A stretch of 9,550 bases of DNA from DATHVR01 sp035461175 (GTDB taxonomy: Bacteria; Actinomycetota; Acidimicrobiia; Spongiisociales; ZC4RG35). The notes beneath the pieces are model-generated. The model saw nothing but the letters and a program-made list of their open reading frames with translations. It was not told where the DNA came from and made no database searches. Shown here in pieces: positions 1 through 5,628 of the stretch. Numbering within the stretch: the first letter of the stretch is position 1; each line of letters opens with the position of its first letter. The position numbers and the translations under genes were made by a program. The stretch covers positions 1 to 9,550 of the forward strand of contig DATHVR010000041.1 of NCBI GenBank assembly GCA_035461175.1, written 5' to 3'.

Positions 1-587
1 GACCTCTTGAACCGGGCGGGTACTGGATAGACCACGACTGGGATCCTGGGACAAGCCTCCGGGTGGACTTCACCATCGCGAGCCCTGGATGGGAGCCGGT
101 CATAGGAGTCTTCAAGGAGGCTCGTGAGAACAATTACGCGAATGTGCTGTTTGCCGCCGTGACTTGGATTGCCTCTGCTGCCTGCCACGACACTGAATGG
201 CTACCAGCCGGGCAGACCGCCGAGGAAATTGCCAATGGCATCGGCGATATCGATGATTTCGTGACCCGAGAGCCTCTCACCGACGTAGCCGCCTTTGGAT
301 ACGACGGCTACCACCTGGTTCTTGAGGTCCCGGAAGGCGACTTACGACGCCGATGAAGGCTTCGTAGGCTGCGACGAACCCAACAATCCGGGCGGTTTTT
401 CTTTCGACGGGTGGGAGGGACCCACCTTTAGCCGGTATTACCAGAGACCCGGTCAGATAGTCGAATACTGGGTACTCGACGTCGAAGGAACCCCTCTCTG
501 ATCGAGTCCACCCGGTTCCGGGACTCTCCGGAGGCCGACATCGCCGAGCTTGAGGAGATCCTCCGCTCCATCACGATCACGCCTTAG
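1..587 (+). pseudogene. Secreted/lipoprotein-like protein, 5'-truncated by window edge and frameshifted
   Basis: The reading frame is already open at the left edge (from base 3: PLEPGRYWIDHDWDPG...) and continues through the GTG at 63, so 63 is not the true start. It reads in one frame to about 335 (...YHLVLEVPE), then sense continues one frame over (ATYDADEGFVGCDEPNNPGG ... VEYWVLDVEGTPL) to about 497, and then back in the first frame (LIESTRFRDSPEADIAELEE ...) to TAG at 585-587. The three pieces join into one sensible protein tail, with the WxLDVEGTxLxIxxxxxxxSPxxDIAELxxIL pattern I associate with uncharacterised extracellular or lipoprotein-type proteins of Acidimicrobiia-like genomes. That family link is from memory. 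Two cysteines (in AACHD and GCDEP) could pair outside the cell. Whether the two shifts are real decay or assembly indels cannot be told from the sequence. Function is unknown. Confidence 0.6.
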
Positions 588-794
588 TGATGATCCACCA
601 CAGACTCCCCGCAACACCCCCATGCCATGGGTTCGACCACGCCAAGCGCTCCGGAACCCGGCCGATATCTACGGCTAAAGGGCACACCAGATCACGAGGT
701 GGATGGACAAGATCATTGAGGATGCTCCGCCCATCAGTGACCGGACGCTGTGGTGTCTACCTCAGGTTGGACCCTGCCAACACGCACGCGAGCT
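588..794. other. Intergenic stretch, probably mobile-element remnant
   Basis: There is no convincing gene here. In the frame opened after the TAA at 676-678, about twenty codons read like protein (ITRWMDKIIEDAPPISDRTL) and then dissolve into arginine/proline-rich noise across the direct repeat. The pattern 'I(V/I)xxAPP(I/L)(S/T)D' resembles short hypothetical proteins often found beside actinobacterial integrated elements, but the match is brief and from memory. The stretch leads directly into the first tRNA-end repeat. Confidence 0.3.
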
Positions 795-966
795 GTGTAG
801 CCATTTGTGTAGCCGTACCAGACCGCACGGGGCCGAACTGGACGGACGGGGACGGTCGGTGTGCCTTACAGAACCGCACCAGAGCGGACGTAGCGGGACC
901 AGACGGACGGGCGAGTCGGAACTGTTAATCCGTTGGTTGTGAGTTCGAGTCTCACCCCCGGAGCCT
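795..966 (+). repeat. 172-bp direct repeat, copy 1, ending in a tRNA 3' half
   Basis: This block recurs at 1010-1181 at a fixed offset of 215 with nine substitutions and no insertions or deletions (about 95% identity). It starts with two direct gtgtagcc octamers (795-802 and 807-814). It continues through a GC-rich stretch in which ACCAGA occurs three times and GGACGG several times, and ends in tRNA-like sequence and the bases GAGCCT. The layout is that of an attachment-site end of an element integrating into a tRNA gene: element-borne arm DNA followed by the restored tRNA 3' end. Integrase binding to the short repeats is an inference. Confidence 0.75.
922..963 (+). other. tRNA 3' half (tRNA-Asn-like), attachment-site core copy 1
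   Basis: The sequence reads as the 3' part of a tRNA: anticodon loop CTGTTAA (anticodon GTT, asparagine) at 922-928, anticodon-stem 3' strand TCCGT at 929-933, a five-base variable loop at 934-938, a T arm with stem GTGAG/CTCAC around TTCGAGT at 939-955, acceptor 3' strand CCCCGGA at 956-962 and discriminator G at 963. No D arm and no matching 5' acceptor strand (TCCGGGG) occur upstream, so this is not a functional tRNA gene but the duplicated 3' end typical of integration sites. Asparagine is called from the loop sequence alone. Confidence 0.7.
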
Positions 967-974
967 CAAGCAAT

Positions 975-1001
975 CCTTGGGTTTCGGGCTGAAACCTAAG
1001 G
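975..1001 (+). terminator. Strong stem-loop in the spacer between the two repeats
   Basis: CCTTGGGTTTC at 975-985 pairs with GAAACCTAAGG at 991-1001 (eleven pairs, one of them G-U) around the loop GGGCT. It starts twelve bases after the tRNA 3' fragment. It could be the transcription terminator that followed the original tRNA gene or a structural part of the attachment site. No T-run follows it, so the terminator reading is moderate at best. Confidence 0.45.
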
Positions 1002-1009
1002 ACTTCGGG

Positions 1010-1181
1010 GTGTAGCCATTTGTGTAGCCGTACCAGACCGCCCGGGGCCGGACTGGACGGACGCGGACGGTCGGTCTGCCGTACAGGACCGCCCCAGAGC
1101 GGACGTAGCGGGACCAGACGGACGGGCGAGTCAGAACTGTTAATCCGTTGGTTGTGGGTTCGAGTCTCACCCCCGGAGCCT
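1010..1181 (+). repeat. 172-bp direct repeat, copy 2, ending in a tRNA 3' half
   Basis: Second copy of the 795-966 block, again with the gtgtagcc pair (1010-1017 and 1022-1029), the ACCAGA-rich arm region and the tRNA 3' end. The nine differences from copy 1 are scattered; several lie in the GC-rich arm, one just before the anticodon loop and one in the T stem. Only 43 bases separate the copies, so nothing resembling an element body lies between them. The arrangement suggests two related elements that once inserted in tandem at one tRNA gene, or a duplication of the scar. Confidence 0.75.
1137..1178 (+). other. tRNA 3' half (tRNA-Asn-like), attachment-site core copy 2
   Basis: Same architecture as the fragment at 922-963: anticodon loop CTGTTAA, stem strand TCCGT, variable loop, T arm and acceptor strand CCCCGGA. 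The T stem is GTGGG/CTCAC here, so one pair becomes G-U but the arm still folds. The 5' half of the tRNA is again missing. On the opposite strand such sequence translates to a misleading RLELTTNG-type peptide, which should not be annotated. Confidence 0.7.
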
Positions 1182-1594
1182 GATATCACTCTGTTCATTG
1201 GCAGATGGCCGACCAGTGGCCTCGGTGCCCGCGAAAGGAAACCCGATGAGAAACAGCACAGGCACCAGTGCGAATATCGAGATCGCCCTCGGGGGTCATC
1301 GGGCAGGAACCGGAAAGCCGCGAACGACTTCTACGCGAATGTTCAGTACTACCTGTCGGATCACCGGATTCTGTGGGCGTTGTTCGATATTGAATGACAG
1401 ATAGCAGCAGTCGAGAGGCTCCTCAGCCCCAATGCTCTCCGTAGGTTTGGAGCATGGAGGATTCAGAACCTCACTTCTCAACTGGCAGCGCGACGCCACG
1501 GAACTGTTCGGGTACCCCCGCTTTGGCGGCCCGAGTTTCGCGTTCGACGTTAGAGGGTACATAGGGGATTCCCCAGGAGCTAGGAGCCATAGGA
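1182..1594. other. Gene-poor stretch downstream of the attachment repeats
   Basis: Apart from the small broken frame at 1246-1397, I see no supported gene over these 413 bases. The stretch ends in a perfect 11-base inverted repeat (GGGGATTCCCC, 1564-1574) just before the ribosome binding site of the next gene. That repeat could be an operator or chance. Confidence 0.4.
1246..1397 (+). pseudogene. Small frameshifted reading frame of unknown function
   Basis: An ATG at 1246 is preceded by a good Shine-Dalgarno-like AAAGGA (1234-1239). The first frame reads MRNSTGTSANIEIALGGHRA and a few more residues and then turns to threonine/arginine noise. From about 1315 the next frame over reads NDFYANVQYYLSDHRILWAL followed by FDIE and a TGA at 1395-1397, which looks like real protein. 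Joined by one indel near 1310-1325 the two pieces would give a protein of about 50 residues. I do not recognise a family. It sits right after the tRNA-end repeats and may have belonged to the lost element. Alternatively neither piece is coding. Confidence 0.33.
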
Positions 1595-2164
1595 ATGCCA
1601 GCCCACGCATCCAAAGTACGTCCCGACCCCGTCGATCCTCCGGCGAAGAAGTCGGACGAGGCAGCACCGCATCACCATCGCATGGCTCAGCAGCAGGGTG
1701 ATGCCTACAAGACGGCGGTCAAGCACATGGCTGAGAAGGTGGCGATGATCGGGGCTGAGGCACATGTCGGTGAGATGATCGTCGCCCTAGCGATCGAGCC
1801 GGCGGAGGGCATGTACGAGTGGAACGACGGGGCGCTCGAGTGGCTGGAACCGGGCGAGCAGAATGTGCATATCGAGGTATCTGCCCGGGACGCAACCGAC
1901 AATCGTTTCATCCCCGGTCTCAAGGTTCATATCCGTGTCATCGATGGTGAAGGCCAACCGAGGGCGGATGCAACATTGCCCATGCTCTGGCATCCATGGC
2001 TCTATCACTACGGATCCAACTTCACGCTTCCGACTGGGAAAACGCTGAGAGTTGAAATAGAGATCGAGGCTCCTCAGTTCCCTCGACATGACGAGAAGAA
2101 CGGTATGCGCTACACCGAGGACATGTTCGTAAGATTCGAAGACGTCGAACTCGCTGATAGCTAA
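1595..2164 (+). CDS. Probable Tp34/P19-like iron-binding protein without signal peptide
   Basis: 189 residues, ATG preceded by GGAG (1583-1586). The core, from about residue 30 (MAQQQGDAYKTAV) to the end, looks like a single beta-sandwich: GMYEWNDGALEWLEPG (about 73-88), the segment QNVHIEVSARDATDNRFIPG (about 90-109), LWHPWLYHYGSNFTLPTGK (about 131-149), and RVEIEIEAPQFPRHDEKNG (about 151-169). The histidine/tyrosine-rich HPWLYHYGSN block and the methionine of EGMY fit the Tp34/P19 type of ferrous-iron or copper binding proteins, which normally sit in the periplasm or on the surface beside an iron permease. Here the N-terminus is hydrophilic (lysine, proline, three histidines), I see no signal peptide or lipobox, and no permease neighbour is present. 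The family call rests on motif memory, so iron handling is an inference. Confidence 0.55.
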   Translation: MPAHASKVRPDPVDPPAKKSDEAAPHHHRMAQQQGDAYKTAVKHMAEKVAMIGAEAHVGEMIVALAIEPAEGMYEWNDGALEWLEPGEQNVHIEVSARDATDNRFIPGLKVHIRVIDGEGQPRADATLPMLWHPWLYHYGSNFTLPTGKTLRVEIEIEAPQFPRHDEKNGMRYTEDMFVRFEDVELADS

Positions 2165-2274
2165 AGGCTCCGTGAACACGAGTCGGCCCCCGCGGAATAT
2201 GTGCGATCCGGTCCTGGGTGTAGATCATCGAAAACGGATTGCCTCACCGGAACGGTTCTGCCAGCCTGCCGCGG

Positions 2275-3135
2275 ATGAGAGTGCGCCACGCCAGCGAGGC
2301 CGACTTGGACGCCATCGTCCGACTCGTCGACGGCCAACAGGTCCAACCGAATCGTCACATCGCGTATCTAGGGTCGGACCCCGGGTCGATCCGAGCCGAC
2401 ATCGCGGCGGTGGAGGATTGGTCCTCCCGCACGGTGGTGTCAACGAGCGCCGGCGGGTCGATCGACGGTTGCATCCTCGCGGAGGTGGACGCCGACATGG
2501 GCCGGTGCTGGTGGTGGGGCCCGTTTGTGGACGCCGAGGACTGGGATGGCACCGCAGACGCCTTGTATGCCGCCGCGCCGGAGGCGGCAGGCACCTCGGA
2601 GCAGGAGCTCGCCCCTGACGACCGCAACCTCCTGACCGCGGAATTTGCTGTTCGGCACGGCTTCGGTCCGGAGACCGCCTCCGCCGTGCTCACTTATACC
2701 GGTCCGAACTTCGGGAGTGGGGACGGAGCCGTGGAGACGGTTGCGGAGTGGAAGAACGAGGTGGCAGCGTTGCACGACCTCCTGTTCCCGGGGACCCACA
2801 CCACCGGCCGGGCGCTGGTGGACTCGGATGATATCCGGCTAGTAGTCGTCGAGTCCGAGGTGCTCGCCGGCTATGTCGCCGCCGAGGTGCATTCTGACGG
2901 GTCGGGGTACATCGACTTTCTCGGCGTGGTCCCGGAGGAGCGGGGGAGGGGGCTCGGTCGGCGGCTGGCGATGGCGGCGGTCGACGCGCTCAGGAAACAT
3001 AGTGCCACCTCCGTGGATCTGACTGTGCGTGAGGACAACCATGCCGCCCGCCGGCTCTACGCCTCGCTCGGCTTCACCGAGGAGCGCCTGGTTCGCCCCT
3101 ACCGCAAGGGATTCACCCTAGAGCCGCGTTCTTAG
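2275..3135 (+). CDS. Two-domain GNAT-family N-acetyltransferase
   Basis: 286 residues from the ATG at 2275. That start gives the usual GNAT opening (MRVRHASEADLDAIVRLVDG), whereas the frame is open further upstream to a TTG at 2239 that adds twelve poorly conserved-looking residues. The C-terminal half (about 150-286) is a clear acetyl-CoA-binding GNAT domain: strand YIDFLGVVPEERGRGLGRRL with the pyrophosphate loop RGRGLG at 223-228, then VDLTVREDNHAARRLYASLG (247-266) with the conserved N-x-x-A-x-x-L-Y-x-x-x-G-F pattern. The N-terminal half (about 1-145) has GNAT-like spacing, including TAEFAVRHGF, but no acetyl-CoA loop, so it is probably a degenerate second copy. Such proteins acetylate amino groups on small molecules or proteins. 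The substrate cannot be read from the sequence. It lies 110 bases after the previous gene on the same strand. Confidence 0.85.
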   Translation: MRVRHASEADLDAIVRLVDGQQVQPNRHIAYLGSDPGSIRADIAAVEDWSSRTVVSTSAGGSIDGCILAEVDADMGRCWWWGPFVDAEDWDGTADALYAAAPEAAGTSEQELAPDDRNLLTAEFAVRHGFGPETASAVLTYTGPNFGSGDGAVETVAEWKNEVAALHDLLFPGTHTTGRALVDSDDIRLVVVESEVLAGYVAAEVHSDGSGYIDFLGVVPEERGRGLGRRLAMAAVDALRKHSATSVDLTVREDNHAARRLYASLGFTEERLVRPYRKGFTLEPRS

Positions 3136-3150
3136 CGGACAGAGCGTTAT

Positions 3151-3486
3151 ATGTGGCCTCGCGCGACCTATCTCGCTGGCGGGCTCCTCTTCGGCATTGC
3201 GCTGTATCGCGCACGTGTGTTCGTTCGCTGGGCTTCTGCGCTCCTGGCAGTCAGCGGTCTCGTCACCGCTGCGCTGGCGGTGATGCCCGACGCCTTCTAC
3301 CGGTTTCTGGCGTGGCCCAACGGCATCGCCATGGTGGCGCTGGGCAACTCGCTCTGGCAAAGCACGCGTACCAGCACCCTGGCGCCCGACGCCACCCCAC
3401 GCCGCGGTTTGCCACAACCGGTGTCGAGTGACATTGCTCACCGACGGGACCGGCGCCCGCGGGACGGAGGGATCTGGATGGTCTAG
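3151..3486 (+). pseudogene. C-terminal remnant of a small multi-pass membrane protein
   Basis: Starting 15 bases after the GNAT stop codon, the frame reads two to three hydrophobic helices (YLAGGLLFGIALYRARVF, WASALLAVSGLVTAALAVM, FLAWPNGIAMVALGNSLW), then about 40 polar residues with no resemblance to protein. The helices and the positively charged RARVFVRWAS loop resemble the last third of the roughly 200-residue membrane proteins of unknown function common in actinobacteria. The start at ATG 3151 cuts directly into a helix and no ribosome binding site is obvious, so the 5' part appears deleted. The true end is probably near 3400; the remaining codons run into the next gene. A short intact two-helix membrane protein is the alternative reading. 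Confidence 0.45.
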
Positions 3487-4048
3487 CCTCGGTCTGAGCC
3501 CCCGAGGAAGAGACACGACCACCGAAGCCCAACTCCGTAAGGCTGCTCTCGGCCTTCCCGAAGTGGAGGAGGGAACCGATGCTCGATCGGTGGTGTTCAC
3601 TGTGCACGGGAAGACGTTCGCCTCCCTGACCGCAGACCGCCAGGTTCACCTCCATCTCGGGGAGGACGACGCCGCATCGGCCCTGGCCGACCTCTCGGCC
3701 GCAGAGCGACTCGAAAAGGAGGACGGGATCGCCATACCGCTGGACCGGGTCGACGGGCAGGCGCTCAACTACCTGGTGCGAAGGGCCTGGTTCGCCCGGG
3801 CGCCGAAGCGGTTGGCCGACTCCCTCACCGCCGCCGACTCCGCCGGGGCGGGCGACATGGGTGACCTTCCCTCGGCCATCGGGCGGCCGGCCACCCGGGC
3901 CCTTGCCGGAGCGGGCATCACCACCCTGGAGGAAGTGACACGTCACAGCCAGAAGGAACTCCTGGATCTGCACGGAGTGGGACCGAAGGCGATCCGCATC
4001 CTCCAGGAGGCCCTACAAGCGCGTCAGCTCGAGATGCGCTCCGAGTAG
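3428..4048 (+). CDS. YjbR (MmcQ)-type domain fused to a C-terminal helix-hairpin-helix domain
   Basis: 206 residues from GTG at 3428. The start is uncertain because the first 30 residues look non-conserved and overlap the preceding remnant; TTG 3434 is also possible. Residues about 31-130 form a YjbR/MmcQ domain: TTEAQLRKAALGLPEVEEGT, the strand VVFTVHGKTFASL, then VHLHLGEDDA and the closing helix LNYLVRRAWFARAPKRL, where the family often carries a W or R at the end of the fold. Residues about 147-195 (LPSAIGRPATRALAGAGITT through LHGVGPKAIRILQEAL) form a helix-hairpin-helix unit like that at the C-terminus of the RNA polymerase alpha subunit, with GVGPKAI at 183-189. A DNA or nucleic-acid contact is therefore plausible, but no enzyme activity is known for this combination. 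A stem-loop follows 24 bases after the stop. Confidence 0.75.
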   Translation: MTLLTDGTGARGTEGSGWSSLGLSPRGRDTTTEAQLRKAALGLPEVEEGTDARSVVFTVHGKTFASLTADRQVHLHLGEDDAASALADLSAAERLEKEDGIAIPLDRVDGQALNYLVRRAWFARAPKRLADSLTAADSAGAGDMGDLPSAIGRPATRALAGAGITTLEEVTRHSQKELLDLHGVGPKAIRILQEALQARQLEMRSE

Positions 4049-4071
4049 CCGGAAGAATTTGGCGCGCGTCT

Positions 4072-4109
4072 TGCCCATTTCACCATCCCTTCTGGGAATG
4101 GTCCGGGCA
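4072..4109 (+). terminator. Stem-loop after the YjbR/HhH gene
   Basis: The inner stem ACCATCCC (4082-4089) pairs with GGGAATGGT (4094-4102, one bulged A) over the loop TTCT. An outer stem TGCCC (4072-4076) pairs with GGGCA (4105-4109). It begins 24 bases after the stop at 4048. There is no T-run, which is common for terminator-like hairpins in high-GC actinobacteria. It probably ends transcription of the rightward gene run. Confidence 0.45.
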
Positions 4110-4179
4110 GGTACTTCTCGGACGACCTTGCCAGGCTCGCAGCCAGACAGGTGGGCTCGTCACTGCTTTGAGGGGAAGC

Positions 4180-4272
4180 TCACTGGCCTTTCAAATGCGT
4201 GTCGAAGAAGTCGAGGGCGAGCCCGTTGATTCGCGCGAGTCTCTGTGGCGTCTCCGGCGGATCGGTGGCCGT
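4180..4272 (-). pseudogene. Possible C-terminal scrap of an alpha/beta-hydrolase
   Basis: On the - strand, 30 codons are open between an in-frame TAA (4273-4275) and a TGA (4180-4182). They read ...DPPETPQRLARINGLALDFF, then DTHLKGQ. A closing helix of the form N-x-x-A-L-x-F-F-D-x-H-L-K-G is the usual end of dienelactone-hydrolase and acetylhydrolase-like proteins, so this looks like the tail of a gene whose body was deleted. It is short, so chance is possible. Confidence 0.35.
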
Positions 4273-4284
4273 TTAACGCTGGCG

Positions 4285-4526
4285 TTAGCGGTGCCGCAGT
4301 GGAAGGACCGGCTGTCGGTTCCAGACGAAACGGTGGCGAACGACCCAGCGAGGCTCGTACTCCTCGAGGCGGCCGGTGGCGACCTGGGCATGTGCCGTGG
4401 CGGCGGTCACCCCGCACCGCGCATCCTTCCCGGCGTTGGAGCCGGCTGGGGTGAGGACGGGGAGCTCGGCGGCAGACCTGCCCGCCCAGCTCCGCTTGAC
4501 GATCGCATGGGAGCCGCTGCTCATGC
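4285..4526 (-). CDS. Hypothetical 79-80 residue frame coupled to the CPBP gene by ATGA
   Basis: The ATG at 4526 overlaps the TGA of the protease gene (ATGA), the classic signature of translational coupling, and the frame stays open to 4285. The product (starting MSSGSHAIVKRSWAGRSAAE and ending VWNRQPVLPLRHR) is basic, with no membrane segment and no motif I recognise. The phrase ELPVLTPAGSNAGKDAR faintly recalls the LTTTGRKSGKxR strand of deazaflavin-dependent nitroreductases, which would make this a decayed or frameshifted relative, but that is weak. In GC-rich DNA an ATGA overlap can arise by chance, so this may not be a gene. Confidence 0.25.
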
Positions 4527-5408
4527 GGGCACCCACGCTCCTCTCGGTTCTCTGAGGTCGGCTTCGTCGCCGGGCATCAGCACATCGGTGGCGGCGTTGG
4601 TACGGGTCAACATGGTCTTCCGATTCAAGATCACCACCGCAATCGCCACGATGGCGAACAGGTAGTTCTCCCACGGTTGGGCATCGGGCCAGGCAGGACC
4701 GTTGACCTGGAAGTGGAAGAGGGCGGCCATGAGTATGCTCCCCTGGGCGGCGTTGAACAGTGGTGTGATGATCACCGACAGGGCCAGCACCCCGAAGAGA
4801 TATGGTCCGAAGTCCCAAGCACCCTGCGGGGTCCCCGACAGGAGGAACGAGGGGGCGTGCCACACCGCCCAGAATGCTCCCAAAATGAGAGCGGACCAGA
4901 GAGGCGCGAACCGACGCTGGAGGAGCGGCAGTGCCACCCCTCGCCAGCCGAGCTCTTCGATGGGTCCGATGAACAGCGCAATGGCCATGGCGGGGAGCAG
5001 TCCGTACCAGGGCGAGAATGGGAAGTCACTTGCCGTACCGTTGAAGGCCGCTCCGACATATTTCGCGGCCGGTATCCCCAACAGCAGGAACACCCACCAG
5101 GGCGATGGCATCTTCCACAGCGTCAGCCTGCGCAGGAAGCTTCCGATTCCGGCCCGGCCGTAGTGGCGCCACACCAGGGCGAGGCCGGCGATGGCGGGTG
5201 ACCAGACGAGCAGGATGAACACCGGATTGGTGCCGCTGACAGGCCCGAACCACGCCTCGATCTGATCCGTGAAGAGAAACAGGCACGCTCCGATTCCCCA
5301 TCCCACCCCGAAGGTGATGGCCATGAACCACCACAGCGTGCGCATGCTCATGCTCGACAGTTCGTCGCTGGTTGCCTCGACTTGTTCTCGTGTCTCCGTC
5401 GTCGTCAT
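4521..5408 (-). CDS. CPBP-family intramembrane metalloprotease (Abi/Rce1-like)
   Basis: 295 residues. ATG at 5408 is preceded by GGAGAGGA at a good distance. A hydrophilic N-terminus (about 1-22) is followed by roughly eight hydrophobic segments, at about 25-46, 62-80, 103-121, 135-150, 168-190, 202-216, 222-235 and 248-262. The family's catalytic motifs are complete: EELGWR at 151-156 (E151, E152, R156), FWAVWH at 179-184 (H184) and FHFQVN at 231-236 (H232, N236). These ligate the metal and activate water within the membrane, as in Rce1-type CAAX proteases. Bacterial members of this family include immunity proteins for self-made bacteriocins and membrane-protein processing enzymes. Nothing nearby identifies a peptide substrate here. 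It is transcribed divergently from the cupin gene. Confidence 0.88.
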   Translation of the reverse strand: MTTTETREQVEATSDELSSMSMRTLWWFMAITFGVGWGIGACLFLFTDQIEAWFGPVSGTNPVFILLVWSPAIAGLALVWRHYGRAGIGSFLRRLTLWKMPSPWWVFLLLGIPAAKYVGAAFNGTASDFPFSPWYGLLPAMAIALFIGPIEELGWRGVALPLLQRRFAPLWSALILGAFWAVWHAPSFLLSGTPQGAWDFGPYLFGVLALSVIITPLFNAAQGSILMAALFHFQVNGPAWPDAQPWENYLFAIVAIAVVILNRKTMLTRTNAATDVLMPGDEADLREPRGAWVPA

Positions 5409-5550
5409 GTGACATTCCTCTCCGACGATTTCTCAAATGGTCGCCCACCCGCTCCTTGGGGGTCAGTGCCAGAGGTCCCAACTCCCGGAGGGCGTGCTCC
5501 AACCACCGGCGCGGGCTGCCCCTGGGCACGCCGACTAAGTCGTGAAGGGG
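5409..5550 (-). pseudogene. Protein-like open stretch just upstream of the CPBP gene
   Basis: On the - strand the frame opened after a TAA at 5551-5553 reads PLHDLVGVPRGSPRRWLEHA, then LRELGPLALTPKERVGDHLR, then NRRRGMS, before running into the protease gene in the wrong frame. The amphipathic, charged composition looks like the C-terminal helices of a regulator or enzyme that once preceded the protease gene in the same operon. I cannot name it. It may also be chance open frame in the divergent promoter region between the protease and the cupin. Confidence 0.22.
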
Positions 5551-5628
5551 TTAGAAACCACCGGCACCGGATACTCGAAGTCCCCGAGGGTTATCGTCTC
5601 ACCGGTACCGCTGGCAGATGGAGGATCG

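Noticed and set aside
587..942. Arginine-rich + strand frames over the first repeat
   Set aside because: Composition is that of GC-rich non-coding DNA and both frames simply read through the repeat; only a short segment near 679-738 looks protein-like.
922..963. A functional tRNA gene
   Set aside because: There is no D arm and no 5' acceptor strand matching CCCCGGA in either copy.
795..1181. Possible CRISPR or satellite array
   Set aside because: Only two units, each 172 bases and ending in tRNA sequence; no short regular repeat-spacer pattern.
866..1198. Open frames on the - strand across the repeats with peptides such as RLELTTNGLTV
   Set aside because: This is the well-known false translation of a tRNA 3' end read backwards; the sequence is explained by the tRNA fragments.
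1432..1701. + strand frame with MLSVGLEHGGFRTSLLNWQR
   Set aside because: It ends in serine/arginine-rich noise overlapping the start of the Tp34-like gene in another frame; no ribosome binding site and no family recognised.
4168..4665. + strand frame between the YjbR/HhH and CPBP genes
   Set aside because: Its right part is antisense to the protease gene and the left part has no protein character; no ribosome binding site.
4521..5408. CPBP protease as part of a bacteriocin or new defence locus
   Set aside because: No small precursor peptide with a leader, modification enzyme or dedicated transporter lies beside it; the ABC exporter is 2.5 kb away in its own TetR operon.
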